DNA of 64,000 nucleotides from Xylocopa sonorina (GCF_050948175.1 NW_027490092.1:2542001-2606000); one strand, 5' to 3'. Counted from the first letter of the stretch, positions 42,430-56,012 are shown. Notes: generated by a model not told the origin, from the sequence alone. A program made the numbers and translations.

Positions 42430-44600
42430 AGCATCTCATTTCTATGTTTCATGGTAAGATATAATATGATTTGCGAAGTGTTATGTATTCCTCGTCTACA
42501 CTTCAAATGAATGTAAATGCGACACTTCCTAGCAAGGAAATAGCGTCTGCAGATGCCTAGGTATCGTAGCGATAGAGTTCTAATGCTTCTTAAAACGCGA
42601 TATCGCAACTCATTTCTATGTTTCATGGTAAGATATAATATGATTTGCGAAGTGTTATGTATTCCTCGTCTACGATTCAAATGAACGTAAATGCGACACT
42701 TCCTTGCAAGGAAATAGCGTTTGCAGATGTCTACGTATCGTAGCAAAGGAGTTCTTATGATTCTTAAAACGCGATATCGATCTCAATTCTATGTTTCATG
42801 ATAAGATATAATATGATTTGCGAAGTCTTATGTATTCCTCGTCTACACTTCACATGAATGTAAATGCGACACTTCCTTGCAAGGAAATAGCGTTTGCAGA
42901 TGTCCATGTATCGTAGCAATAGACTTCTAATGCTTCTTAAAACGCGACATCGCATCTCATTCCTATGTTTCATGGTAAGATATAATATGATTTGCGAAGT
43001 GTTATGTATTCCTCGTTTACATTTCAAATGAATGTAAATGCGACACTTCCTTGCAAGGAAATAGCGTTTGCAGATTTCTGCGTATTGTAGCAATAGAGTT
43101 CTTATGATTCTTAAAACGCGATATCGCATCTCATTTCTATGTTTCATGGTAAGATATAATATGATTTGCGAAGTGTTATGTATTCCTCGTCTACACTTCA
43201 AATGAATGTAAGTGCGACACTTCCTAGCAAGGAAATAGCGTTTGCAGAAGTCTACCTATCGTAGCAATAGGGTTCTAATGCTTCTTAAAACGCGATATCG
43301 CACCTCATTTCTATGTTTCATGGTAAGATATAATATGATTTGCGAAGAGTTATGTATTCCTCGTCTACACATCAAATGAATGTAAATGCGACATTTCCTT
43401 GCTAGGAAATAGCGTTTGCAGATGTCTACCTATCGTAGCAATAGAGTTCTTATGATTCTTAAATCGCGATATCGCAACTCATTTCTATGTTTCATGGTAA
43501 GATATAATATGATTTGCGAAGTGTTATGTATTCCTAGTCTACACTTCAAATGAATGTAAATGCGACACTTCCTTGCTAGGAAATAGCGTCTGCAGATGCC
43601 TAGGTATCGTAGCGATATTGTTCTAATGCTTCTTAAAACGCGATATCGCATCTCATTTCTATGTTTCATGGTAAGATATAATATGATTTGCGAAGTGTTA
43701 TGTATTCCTCGTCTACACTTCAAATGAATGTAAATGCGACACTTCCTTGCAAAGAAATAGCGTTTGCAGATGTCTACGTATCGTAGCAATAGATATCTAA
43801 TGCTTCTTAAAACGCGATATCGCATCTCATTTCTATGGTTTATGGTAAGATATAATATGATTTGCGAAGTGTTATGTATTCCTCGTCTACGATTCAAATG
43901 AACGTAAATGCGACACTTCCTTGCAAGGAAATAGCGTTTGCAGATGTCTACGTATCGTAGCAATGGAGTTCTTATGATACTTAAATCGCGATATCGCATC
44001 CCATTTCCATGTTTCATGGTAAGATATAATATGGTTTGCGAAGTGTCATGTATTCCTCGTCTACACTTCAAATGAATGTAAATGCGACACTGCCTTGCTG
44101 GGAAATAGCGTCTGCAGATGCCTAGGTATCGTAGCGATAGAGTTCTAATGCTTCTTAAAACGCGATATCGCAACTCATTTCTATGTTTCATGGTAAGATA
44201 TAATATGATTTGCGAAGTGTTATGTATTCCTCGTCTACGATTTAAATGAACGTAAATGCGACACTTCCTTGCAAGGAAATAGCGTTTGCAGATGTCTACG
44301 TATCGTAGCAATGGAGTTCTTATGATACTTAAAACGCGATATCGCATCTCATTTCCATGTTTCATGGTAAGATATAATATGATTTGCGAAGTGTTATGTA
44401 TTCCTCGTTTACATTTCAAATGAATGTAAATGCGACACTTCCTTGCAAGGAAATAGCGTTTGCAGATTTCTGCGTATTGTAGCAATAGAGTTCTTATGAT
44501 TCTTAAAACGCGATATCGCATCTCATTTCTATGTTTCATGGTAAGATATAACATGATTTGCGAAGTGTTATGTATTCCTCGTCTACACTTCAAATGAATG
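42430..44600. repeat. Long-range duplicated segment, right copy
   Basis: Partner of 29,750-32,098, shorter by exactly one monomer. The match ends where this copy reads CTTCCTAGGTGGG while the left copy reads AAGTGCGACACTTCCTAGCAAGG. Parts of the same block recur again between 57 and 63 kb. Confidence 0.85.
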
Positions 44601-44639
44601 TAAATGCGACACTTCCTAGGTGGGAAATAGCGTTTGCAG

Positions 44640-45660
44640 ATGTCTAGCTATCGTAGCAATAGAGTTAAAATGCTTCTTAAAACGAGATATTGCATCTCAT
44701 ATCTATGTTTCATGATAAGATATAATATTCATTGCGAAGTGTTATGCATTCCTCGTATACGATTCAAATGATTGTAAATGCGACACTTCCTTGCAATTAA
44801 ATAGCGTTTTCAGTTGTCTACGTATCGTAGCAATAGAATTCCTATGATTCTTAAAACGCGATATCGCATCTGATTTCTATGTTTCATGGTAAGATATAAT
44901 ATGATTTGCGAAGTGTTATGTATTCCTCGTCTACACTTCAAATGAATGTAAATGCGACACTTTCTCGCTAGGAAATAGCGTTTGCAGGTGTCTAGGTATC
45001 GTAGTAATAGAGTTCCTATGATTCTTAAAAGGCGATATCGCATCTCATTTCTATGGTTTATGGTAAGATATAATCTGATTTGCGAGGTGTCATGTATTCC
45101 TCGTCTACACTTCAAATGAATGTAAATGCGACACTTCCTAGCAAGGAAATAGCGTTTGCAGATGTCTACGTATCGTAGCAATAGATTTCTAATGCTTCTC
45201 AAAACGCGATATCGCATCTCAATTCTATGTTTCATGGTAAGATATAATATGATTTGCGAAGTGTCATGTATTCCTCGTCTACACTTCAAATGAATGTGAA
45301 TGCGACACTTCCTCGCTAGGAAATAGCGTTTGCAGATGTCTAGGTATCGTAGCAATAGAGATCTTATGATTCTTAAAACGCGATATCGCATCTCATATCT
45401 ATGTTTCATGATAAGATATAATACTCATTGGGAAGTGTTATGCATTCCTCGTATACGATTCAAATGATTGTAAATGCGACACTTCCTTGCAATTAAATAG
45501 CGTTTTCAGTTGTCTACGTATCGTAGCAATAGAATTCCTATGATTCTTAAAACGCGATATCGCATCTGATTTCTATGTTTCATGGTAAGATATAATATGA
45601 TTTGCGAAGTGTTATGTATTCCTCGTCTACACTTCAAATGAATGTGAATGCGACACTTCC
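44640..45660. repeat. 4-monomer duplication (696 bp offset)
   Basis: TTGCAATTAAATAGCG, followed by TTTTCAGTTGTC and AGAATTCC, occurs at 44,791 and 45,487, 696 bp apart. A third copy of the same text is at 33,678. The second type B boundary has mutated to ACTCATTGGGAAG. Confidence 0.84.
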
Positions 45661-48352
45661 TCGCTAGGAAATAGCGTTTGCAGATGTCTACGAATCGTAG
45701 CAATAGTGTTCTTATGATTCTTAAAACGCGATATCCTATCTCATTTCTATGTTTCATGGTAAGATATAATATGATTTGCGAAGTGTTATGTATTCCTCGT
45801 CTACAATTCAAATGAATGTAAATGCGACACTTCCTTGCTAGGAAATAGCGTCTGCAGATGTCTAGGTATCGTAGCGATAGAGTTCTAATGCTTCTTAAAA
45901 CGCGATATCGCATCTCATTTCTATGTTTCATGGTAAGATATAATATGATTTGCGAAGTGTTATGTATTCCTCGTCTACACTTCAAATGAATGTTAATGCG
46001 ACACTTCCTTGCAAGGAAAGAGCGTTTGCAGATGTCTACGTATCGTAGCAATAGAGTTCTTATGATTCTTAAAACCGCGATATCGCATCTCATTTCTATG
46101 TTTCATGGTAAGATATAAAATGATTTGCGAAGTGTTATGTACTCCTCGTCTACACTTCAAATGAATGTAAATGCGACACTTCCTTGAAAGGAAATAGCGT
46201 CTGCAGATGTCCAGGTATCGTAGCGATAGTGTTCTGATGCTTCTTAAAACGCGATATCGCATCTCATTTCTATGTTTCATGGTAAGATATAATATGATTT
46301 GCGAAGTGTTATGTATTCCTCGTCTACACTTCAAATGAATGTGAATGCGACACTTCCTCGCTAGGAAAGTGCGTTTGCAGATGTCTAGGTATCGTAGTAA
46401 TAGAGTTCTTATGATTCTTAAAACGCGATATCGCAACTCATTTCTATGTTTCATGGTAAGATATAATATGATTTGCGAAGTGTTATGTATTCCCCGTCTA
46501 CACTTCAAATGAATGTGTACGCGACACTTCCTCGCTAGGAAATAGCGTTTGCAGATGTCTACGTATCGCAGCAATAGTGTTCTTATGATTCTTAAAACGC
46601 GATATCCTATCTCATTTCTATGTTTCATGGTAAGATATAATATGATTTGCGAAGTGTCATGTATTCCTCGTCTACACTTCAAATGAATGTGAATGCGACA
46701 CTTCCTCGCTAGGAAATAGCGTTTGCAGATGTCTAGGTATCGTAGCAATAGAGATCTTATGATTCTTAAAACGCGATATCGCATCTCATTTCTATGTTTC
46801 ATGGTAAGATATAATATGATTTGCGAAGTGTTATGTATTCCTCGTCTACACTTCAAATGAATGTAAATGCGACACTTCCTAGCAAGGAAATAGCGTTTGC
46901 AGATGTCTACGTATCGTAGCAATAGATTTCTAATGCTTCTTAAAAAGCGATATCGCATCTGATTTCTATGTTTCATGGTAAGATATAATATGATTTGCGA
47001 AGTGTTATGTATTCCTCGTCTACACTTCAAATGAATGTGAATGCGACACTTCCTCGCTAGGAAATAGCGTTTGCAGATGTCTACGAATCGTAGCAATAGT
47101 GTTCTTATGATTCTTAAAACGCGATATCCTATCTCATTTCTATGTTTCATGGTAAGATATAATATGATTTGCGAAGTGTTATGTATTCCTCGTCTACAAT
47201 TCAAATGAATGTAAATGCGACACTTCCTTGCTAGGAAATAGCGTCTGCAGATGTCTAGGTATCGTAGCGATAGAGTTCTAATGCTTCTTAAAACGCGATA
47301 TCGCATCTCATTTCTATGTTTCATGGTAAGATATAATATGATTTGCGAAGTGTTATGTATTCCTCGTCTACACTTCAAATGAATGTTAATGCGACACTTC
47401 CTTGCAAGGAAAGAGCGTTTGCAGATGTCTACGTATCGTAGCAATAGAGTTCTTATGATTCTTAAAACCGCGATATCGCATCTCATTTCTATGTTTCATG
47501 GTAAGATATAAAATGATTTGCGAAGTGTTATGTACTCCTCGTCTACACTTCAAATGAATGTAAATGCGACACTTCCTTGAAAGGAAATAGCGTCTGCAGA
47601 TGTCCAGGTATCGTAGCGATAGTGTTCTGATGCTTCTTAAAACGCGATATCGCATCTCATTTCTATGTCTCATGGTAAGATATAATATGATTTGCGAAGT
47701 GTTATGTATTCCTCGTCTACACTTCAAATGAATGTGAATGCGACACTTCCTCGCTAGGAAAGTGCGTTTGCAGATGTCTAGGTATCGTAGTAATAGAGTT
47801 CTTATGATTCTTAAAACGCGATATCGCAACTCATTTCTATGTTTCATGGTAAGATATAATATGATTTGCGAAGTGTTATGTATTCCCCGTCTACACTTCA
47901 AATGAATGTGAACGCGACACTTCCTCGCTAGGAAATAGCGTTTGCAGATGTCTACGTATCGCAGCAATAGTGTTCTTATGATTCTTAAAACGCGATATCC
48001 TATCTCATTTCTATGTTTCATGGTAAGATATAATATGATTTGCGAAGTGTCATGTATTCCTCGTCTACACTTCAAATGAATGTGAATGCGACACTTCCTC
48101 GCTAGGAAATAGCGTTTGCAGATGTCTAGGTATCGTAGCAATAGAGATCTTATGATTCTTAAAACGCGATATCGCATCTCATTTCTATGTTTCATGGTAA
48201 GATATAATATGATTTGCGAAGTGTTATGTATTCCTCGTCTACACTTCAAATGAATGTAAATGCGACACTTCCTAGCAAGGAAATAGCGTTTGCAGATGTC
48301 TACGTATCGTAGCAATAGATTTCTAATGCTTCTTAAAAAGCGATATCGCATC
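45557..48352. repeat. 8-monomer tandem duplication (2 x 1,393 bp)
   Basis: About 45,557-46,957 is repeated at 46,950-48,352 with an offset of 1,393 bp (8 x 174 plus 1). The extra base is the duplicated C in AAAACCGCGATATC at 46,071 and 47,464. The only differences I noticed are GTGTACGCG versus GTGAACGCG (46,516/47,909) and TGTTTCATGG versus TGTCTCATGG (about 46,270/47,667). The copies are therefore very recent. Confidence 0.9.
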
Positions 48353-51300
48353 TCATTTCTATGTTTCATGGTAAGATATAATATGATTTGCGAAGTGTTA
48401 TATATTCCTCGTCTACACTTCAAATGAATGTAAATGCGACACATCCTTGCAAGGAAATAGCGTTTGCAGATGTCTACATATCGTAGCAATAGAGTTCTTA
48501 TGATTCTCAAAACGCGATATCGCATCTCACTTCTATGTTTCATGGTAATATATAATATGATTTGCGAAGTGTGTGTATTCCACGTCTACACTTCAAATGA
48601 ATGTAAATGCGACACATCCTTGCAAGGAAATAGCGTTTGCAGATGTCTACATATCGTAGCAATAGAGTTCTTATGATTCTCAAAACGCGATATCGCATCT
48701 CACTTCTATGTTTCATGGTAAGATATAATATGATTTGCGAAGTGTTATGTATTCCTCGTCTACACTTCAAATGAATGTGAATGCGACACTTCCTCGCTAG
48801 AAAATAGCGTTTGCAGATGTCTACGTATCGTAGCAATAGATTTGTAATGCTTTTTAAAACGCGATATCGCATCTCATATCTATGTTTCATGGTAAGATAT
48901 AATATGATTTGCGAAGTGCTATGTATTCCTCGTCTACACTTCAAATGAATGTAAATGCGACACTTCCTTGCAAGGAAATAGCGTTTGCAGATGTCTACGT
49001 ATCGTAGCAAAGGAGTTCTTATGATTCTTAAAACGCGATATCGATCTCAATTCTATGTTTCATGATAAGATATAATATGATTTGCGAAGTGTTATGTATT
49101 CCTCGTCTACACTTCAAATGAATGTAAATGCGACACTTCCTTGCAAGGAAATAGCGTTTGCAGATGTCTACGTATCGTAGCAATAGTGTTCTTATGATTC
49201 TTAAAACGCGATATCGCATCTCATTTCTATGTTTCATGGTAAGATATAATATGATTTGCGAAGTGTTATGTATTCCTCGTCTACACTTCAAATGAATGTA
49301 AATGCGACACTTCCTAGCAAGGAAATAGCGTTTGCAGATGTCTACCTATCGTAGCAATAGGGTTCTAATGCTTCTTAAAACGCGATATCGCACCTCATTT
49401 CTATGTTTCATGGTAAGATATAATATGATTTGCGAAGTGTTATGTATTCCTCGTCTACACTTCATATGAATGTAAATGCAACACTTCCTTGGTAGGAAAT
49501 AGCGTTTGCAGATATCTACGTATCGTAGCAATAGTGATCTTATGATTCTTACAACGCGATATCGTATCTCATTTCTATGTTTCATGGTAAGATATAATAT
49601 GATTTGCGAAGTGTTATGTATTCCTCGTCTACACTTCAAATGAATGTAAGTGCGACACTTCCTTGCTAGGAAATAGCGTCTGCAGATGTCTAGGTATCGT
49701 AGCGATAGAGTTCTAATGCTTCTTAAAACGCGATATCGCACCTCATTTCCATGTTTCTTAGTAAGATATAATATGATTTGCGAAGTGTTACGTATTCCTC
49801 GTCTACACTTCAAATGAATGTAAATGCGACATTTCCTTGCTAGGAAATAGCGTTTGCAGATGTCTACCTATCGTAGCAATATGGTTCTAATGCTTCTTAA
49901 AACGCGATATCGCATCTCATTTCTATGTTTCATGGTAAGGTATAATATGATTTGCGAAGTGTTATGTATTCCTCGTCTACACTTCAAATGAATGTTAATG
50001 CGACACTTCCTTGCAAGGAAAGAGCGTTTGCAGATGTCTACGTATCGTAGCAATAGAGTTCTTATGATTCTTAAAACCGCGATATCGCATCTCATTTCTA
50101 TGTTTCATGGTAAGATATAAAATTATTTGGGAAGTGTTATGTACTCCTCGTCTACACTTCAAATGAATGTAAATGCGACACTTCCTTGAAAGGAAATAGC
50201 GTCTGCAGATGTCCAGGTATCGTAGCGATAGTGTTCTAATGCTTCTTAAAACGCGATATCGCATCTCATTTCTATGTTTCATGGTAAGATATAATATGAT
50301 TTGCGAAGTGTTATGTATTCCTCGTCTACACTTCAAATGAATGTAAATGCGACACTTCCTTGCAAGGAAATAGCGTTTGCAGATATCTACGTATCGTAGC
50401 AATAGAGTTCTTATGATTCTTAAAACGCGATATCGCATCTCATTTCTATGTTTCATGGTAAGATATAATATGATTTGCGAAGTGTTATGTATTCCTCGTC
50501 TACACTTCAAATGAATGTAAATGCGACACTTCCTAGCAAGGAAATAGCGTTTGCAGATGTCTACGTATCGTAGCAATAGATTTCTAATGCTTCTTAAAAA
50601 GCGATATCGCATCTCATTTCTATGTTTCATGGTAAGATATAATATGATTTGCGAAGTGTTATATATTCCTCGTCTACACTTCAAATGAATGTAAATGCGA
50701 CACATCCCTGCAAGGAAATAGCGTTTGCAGATGTCTACATATCGTAGCAATAGAGTTCTTATGATTCTCAAAACGCGATATCGCATCTCACTTCTATGTT
50801 TCATGGTAATATATAATATGATTTGCGAAGTGTGTGTATTCCACGTCTACACTTCAAATGAATGTAAATGCGACACATCCTTGCAAGGAAATAGCGTTTG
50901 CAGATGTCTACATATCGTAGCAATAGAGTTCTTATGATTCTCAAAACGCGATATCGCATCTCACTTCTATGTTTCATGGTAAGATATAATATGATTTGCG
51001 AAGTGTTATGTATTCCTCGTCTACACTTCAAATGAATGTGAATGCGACACTTCCTCGCTAGAAAATAGCGTTTGCAGATGTCTACGTATCGTAGCAATAG
51101 ATTTGTAATGCTTTTTAAAACGCGATATCGCATCTCATATCTATGTTTCATGGTAAGATATAATATGATTTGCGAAGTGCTATGTATTCCTCGTCTACAC
51201 TTCAAATGAATGTAAATGCGACACTTCCTTGCAAGGAAATAGCGTTTGCAGATGTCTACGTATCGTAGCAAAGGAGTTCTTATGATTCTCAAAACGCGAT

Positions 51301-52247
51301 ATCGCATCTCACTTCTATGTTTCATGGTAATATATAATATGATTTGCGAAGTGTTATGTATTCCTCGTCTACACTTCAAATGAATGTAAATGCGACACTT
51401 CCTTGCAAGGAAATAGCGTTTGCAGATGTCTACGTATCGTAGCAATAGTGTTCTTGTGATTCTTAAAACGCGATATCGCATCTCATTTCTATGTTTCATG
51501 GTAAGATATAATATGATTTGCGAAGTGTTATGTATTCCTCGTCTACACTTCAAATGAATGTAAATGCGACACTTCCTAGCAAGGAAATAGCGTTTGCAGA
51601 TGTCTACCTATCGTAGCAATAGGGTTCTAATGCTTCTTAAAACGCGATATCGCACCTCATTTCTATGTTTCATGGTAAGATATAATATGATTTGCGAAGT
51701 GTTATGTATTCCTCGTCTACACTTCATATGAATGTAAATGCAACACTTCCTTGGTAGGAAATAGCGTTTGCAGATATCTACGTATCGTAGCAATAGTGAT
51801 CTTATGATTCTTACAACGCGATATCGTATCTCATTTCTATGTTTCATGGTAAGATATAATATGATTTGCGAAGTGTTATGTATTCCTCGTCTACACTTCA
51901 AATGAATGTAAGTGCGACACTTCCTTGCTAGGAAATAGCGTCTGCAGATGTCTAGGTATCGTAGCGATAGAGTTCTAATGCTTCTTAAAACGCGATATCG
52001 CACCTCATTTCCATGTTTCTTAGTAAGATATAATATGATTTGCGAAGTGTTACGTATTCCTCGTCTACACTTCAAATGAATGTAAATGCGACATTTCCTT
52101 GCTAGGAAATAGCGTTTGCAGATGTCTACCTATCGTAGCAATATGGTTCTAATGCTTCTTAAAACGCGATATCGCATCTCATTTCTATGTTTCATGGTAA
52201 GATATAATATGATTTGCGAAGTGTTATGTATTCCTCGTCTACACTTC
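48150..52247. repeat. 13-monomer tandem duplication (offset 2,261-2,262 bp)
   Basis: The segment starting near 48,150 is repeated from near 50,411 and the match runs to about 52,247. The GAAGTGTGTGTATTCC length variant lies at 48,571 and 50,832. CTTGGTAGG, GTGATCTTATG, CTTACAACGCG and TTTCTTAGTAAG recur at 2,262 bp. The 1-bp change of offset comes from the CGATCTC deletion near 49,041, which the second copy lacks. Its left part overlaps the right end of the 8-mer duplication. Confidence 0.87.
49083..49256 (+). repeat. Reference near-consensus monomer, type A (174 bp)
   Basis: This monomer is used here as the numbering reference, with position 1 at the T of TGCGAAG. By hand count the consensus has 51 A, 61 T, 30 C and 32 G, giving about 36% GC and nine CpG sites. 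Symmetric elements are GAAGTGT at 4-10, pairing with ACACTTC at 27-33 and again at 51-57; a perfect 14-bp palindrome TTCCTTGCAAGGAA at 55-68; a 5-bp stem CTACG/CGTAG with a TAT spacer at 86-98; and a perfect 10-bp palindrome GCGATATCGC at 126-135. The last contains an EcoRV recognition sequence. The end of the unit is an AT-rich tract (GATATAATATGATT). No CENP-B-box-like TTCG....A..CGGG motif is visible. Confidence 0.95.
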
Positions 52248-53894
52248 ATATGAATGTAAATGCGACACTTCCTTGCAAGGAAATAGCGTCTGCAGATGTC
52301 TAGGCATCGTAGCGATAGAGTTCTAATGCATCTTAAAACGCGATATCGCACCTCATTTCTATGTTTCATGATAAGATATAATATTCGTTGCGAAGTGTTA
52401 TGCATTCCTCGTCTACGATTCAAATGAATGTAAATGCGACACTTCCTTGCAAGGAAATAGCGTTTGCAGATGTCTACGTATCGTAGCAATAGAGTTCTAA
52501 TGCTTCTTAAAACGCGATATCGCATCTCATTTCCATGTTTCATGGTTAGATATAATATTCATTGCGAAGTGTTATGCATTCCTCGTCTGCGATTCAAATG
52601 AATGTAAATGCGACACTTCCTTGCAAGGAAATAGCGTTTGCAGATGTCTAAGTATCGTAGCAATAGTGTTTTTGTGATTCTTAGAACGCGATATCGCATC
52701 TCATTTCTATGTTTCATGGTAAGATATAATATGATTTGCGAAGTGTTATGTATTCCTCGTCTACACTTCAAATGAATGTGAATGCGACACTTCCTCGCTA
52801 GAAAATAGCGTTTGAAGATGTCTACGTATCGTAGGAATAGATTTCTAATGCATTTTAAAACGCGATATCGCATCTCATTTCTATGTCTCATGGTAAGATA
52901 TAATATGATTTGCGAAGTGCTATGTATTCCTCGTCTACACTTCAAATGAATGTAAATGCGACACTTCCTAGCAAGGAAATAGCGTTTGCAGATGTCTACC
53001 TATCGTAGCAATATGGTTCTAATGCTTCTTAAAACGCGATATCGCACTTCATTTCTATGTTTCATGGTAAGATATAATATGATTTGCGAAGTGTTATGTA
53101 TTCCTCGTCTACACTTCATATGAATGTAAATGCGACACTTCCTTGGTAGGAAATAGCGTTCGCAGATGTCTACGTATCGTAGCAATAGTGTTCTTATGAT
53201 TCTTACAACGCGATATCGTATCTCATTTCTATGTTTCATGGTAAGATATAATATGATTTGCGAAGTGTTATGTATTCCTCGTCTACACTTCATATGAATG
53301 TAAATGCGACACTTCCTTGCTAGGAAATAGCGTCTGCAGATGTCTAGGTATAGTAGCGATAGAGTTCTATTGCTTCTTAAAACGCGATATCGCACCTCAT
53401 TTCTATGTTTCTTGGTAAGATATAATATGATTTGCGAAGTGTTATGTATTCCTCGTCTACACTTCAAATGAATGTAAATGCGACACTTGCTTGCAAGGAA
53501 ATAGCGTTTGCAGATGTCTACGTATCGTAGCAAAGGAGTTCTTATGATTCTTAAAACGCGATATCGATCTCAATTCTATGTTTCATGATAAGATATAATA
53601 TGATTTGCGAAGTCTTATGTATTCCTCGTCTACATTTCAAATGAATGTAAATGCGACATTTCCTTGCTAGGAAATAGCGTTTGCAGATGTCTACCTATCG
53701 TAGCAATAGAGTTCTTATGATTCTTAAATCGCGATATCGCAACTCATTTCTATGTTTCATGGTAAGATATAATATGATTTGCGAAGTGTTATGTATTCCT
53801 AGTCTACACTTCAAATGAATGTAAATGCGACACTTCCTTGCAAAGAAATAGCGTTTGCAGACGTCTACGTATCGTAGCATTAGAGTTCTTATGA

Positions 53895-56012
53895 TTCTTA
53901 AAACGCGATATCGCATCTCATTTCTATGTTTCATGGTAATATATAACATGATTTGCGAATTGTTATGTATTCCTCGTCTACACTTCAAATGAATGTAAAT
54001 GCGACACTTGCTTGCAAAGAAATAGTGTTTGCAGATGTCTACGTATCGTAGCAACAGATATCTAATGCTTCTTAAAACGCGATATCGCATCTCATTCCTA
54101 TGGTTTATGGTAAGATATAATATGATTTGCGAAGTGTTATGTATTCCTCGTCTACACATCAAATGAATGTAAATGCGACATTTCCTTGCTAGGAAATGGC
54201 GTTTGCAGATGTCTACCTATCGTAGCAATAGAGTTCTTATGATTCTTAAATCGCGATATCGCAACTCATTTCTATGTTTCATGGTAAGATATAATATGAT
54301 TTGCGAAGTGTTATGTATTCCTAGTCTACACTTCAAATGAATGTAAATGCGACACTTCCTTGCTAGGAAATAGCGTCTGCAGATGCCTAGGTATCGTAGC
54401 GATAGTGTTCTAATGCTTCTTAAAACGCGATATCGCATCTCATTTCTATGTTTCATGGTAAGATATAATATGATTTGCGAAGTGTTATGTATTCCTCGTC
54501 TACACTTCAAATGAATGTAAATGCGACACTTCCTAGCAAGGAAATAGCGTTTGCAGATGTCTACCTATCGTAGCAATAGGGTTCTAATGCTTCTTAAAAC
54601 GCGATATCGCACCTCATTTCTATGTTTCATGGTAAGATATAATATGATTTGCGAAGTGTTATGTATTCCTCGTCTACACTTCATATGAATGTAAATGCGA
54701 CACTTCCTTGGTAGGAAATAGCGTTCGCAGATGCCTACGTATCGTAGCAATAGTGTTCTTATGATTCTTACAACGCGATATCGTATCTCATTTCTATGTT
54801 TCATGGTAAGATATAATATGATTTGCGAAGTGTTATGTATTCCTCGTCTACACTTCAAATGAATGCAAATGCGACACTTCCTTGCAAAGAAATAGCGTTT
54901 GCAGATGTTTACGTATCGTAGCAATAGAGTTATAATGCTTCTTAAAACGCGATATCGCATCTCATTTCTATGTTTCATGGTAATATATAACATGATTTGC
55001 GAAGTGTTATGTATTCCTCGTCTACACTTCAAATGAATGTAAATGCGACACTTGCTTGCAAAGAAATAGTGTTTGCAGATGTCTACGTATCGTAGCAACA
55101 GATATCTAATGCTTCTTAAAACGCGATATCGCATCTCATTCCTATGGTTTATGGTAAGATATAATATGATTTGCGAAGTGTTATGTATTCCTCGTCTACA
55201 CATCAAATGAATGTAAATGCGACATTTCCTTGCTAGGAAATGGCGTTTGCAGATGTCTACCTATCGTAGCAATAGAGTTCTTATGATTCTTAAATCGCGA
55301 TATCGCAACTCATTTCTATGTTTCATGGTAAGATATAATATGATTTGCGAAGTGTTATGTATTCCTAGTCTACACTTCAAATGAATGTAAATGCGACACT
55401 TCCTTGCTAGGAAATAGCGTCTGCAGATGCCTAGGTATCGTAGCGATAGTGTTCTAATGCTTCTTAAAACGCGATATCGCATCTCATTTCTATGTTTCAT
55501 GGTAAGATATAATATGATTTGCGAAGTGTTATGTATTCCTCGTCTACACTTCAAATGAATGTAAATGCGACACTTCCTAGCAAGGAAATAGCGTTTGCAG
55601 ATGTCTACCTATCGTAGCAATAGGGTTCTAATGCTTCTTAAAACGCGATATCGCACCTCATTTCTATGTTTCATGGTAAGATATAATATGATTTGCGAAG
55701 TGTTATGTATTCCTCGTCTACACTTCATATGAATGTAAATGCGACACTTCCTTGGTAGGAAATAGCGTTCGCAGATGCCTACGTATCGTAGCAATAGTGT
55801 TCTTATGATTCTTACAACGCGATATCGTATCTCATTTCTATGTTTCATGGTAAGATATAATATGATTTGCGAAGTGTTATGTATTCCTCGTCTACACTTC
55901 AAATGAATGCAAATGCGACACTTCCTTGCAAAGAAATAGCGTTTGCAGATGTTTACGTATCGTAGCAATAGAGTTATAATGCTTCTTAAAACGCGATATC
56001 GCATCTCATTTC
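53895..56012. repeat. 6-monomer tandem duplication (2 x 1,044 bp)
   Basis: GGTAATATATAACATG occurs near 53,935 and 54,979. GTTTGCAGATGCCTACG, CTTACAACGCGATATCGTATC and AGTTATAATGC also recur at 1,044 bp (6 x 174). One clear difference is GCGAATTG versus GCGAAGTG near 53,957/55,001. The right copy ends near 56,012, where it reads TTCCATGTTTCATGGTAGG. Confidence 0.87.

Noticed and set aside
49083..49256. TATAAT-like and TTTCAT...GATATAAT text in every unit, resembling a bacterial promoter, or TATA-like text for a eukaryotic one.
   Set aside because: It is part of the AT-rich end of each of about 368 units and has no gene downstream. The base composition explains it.
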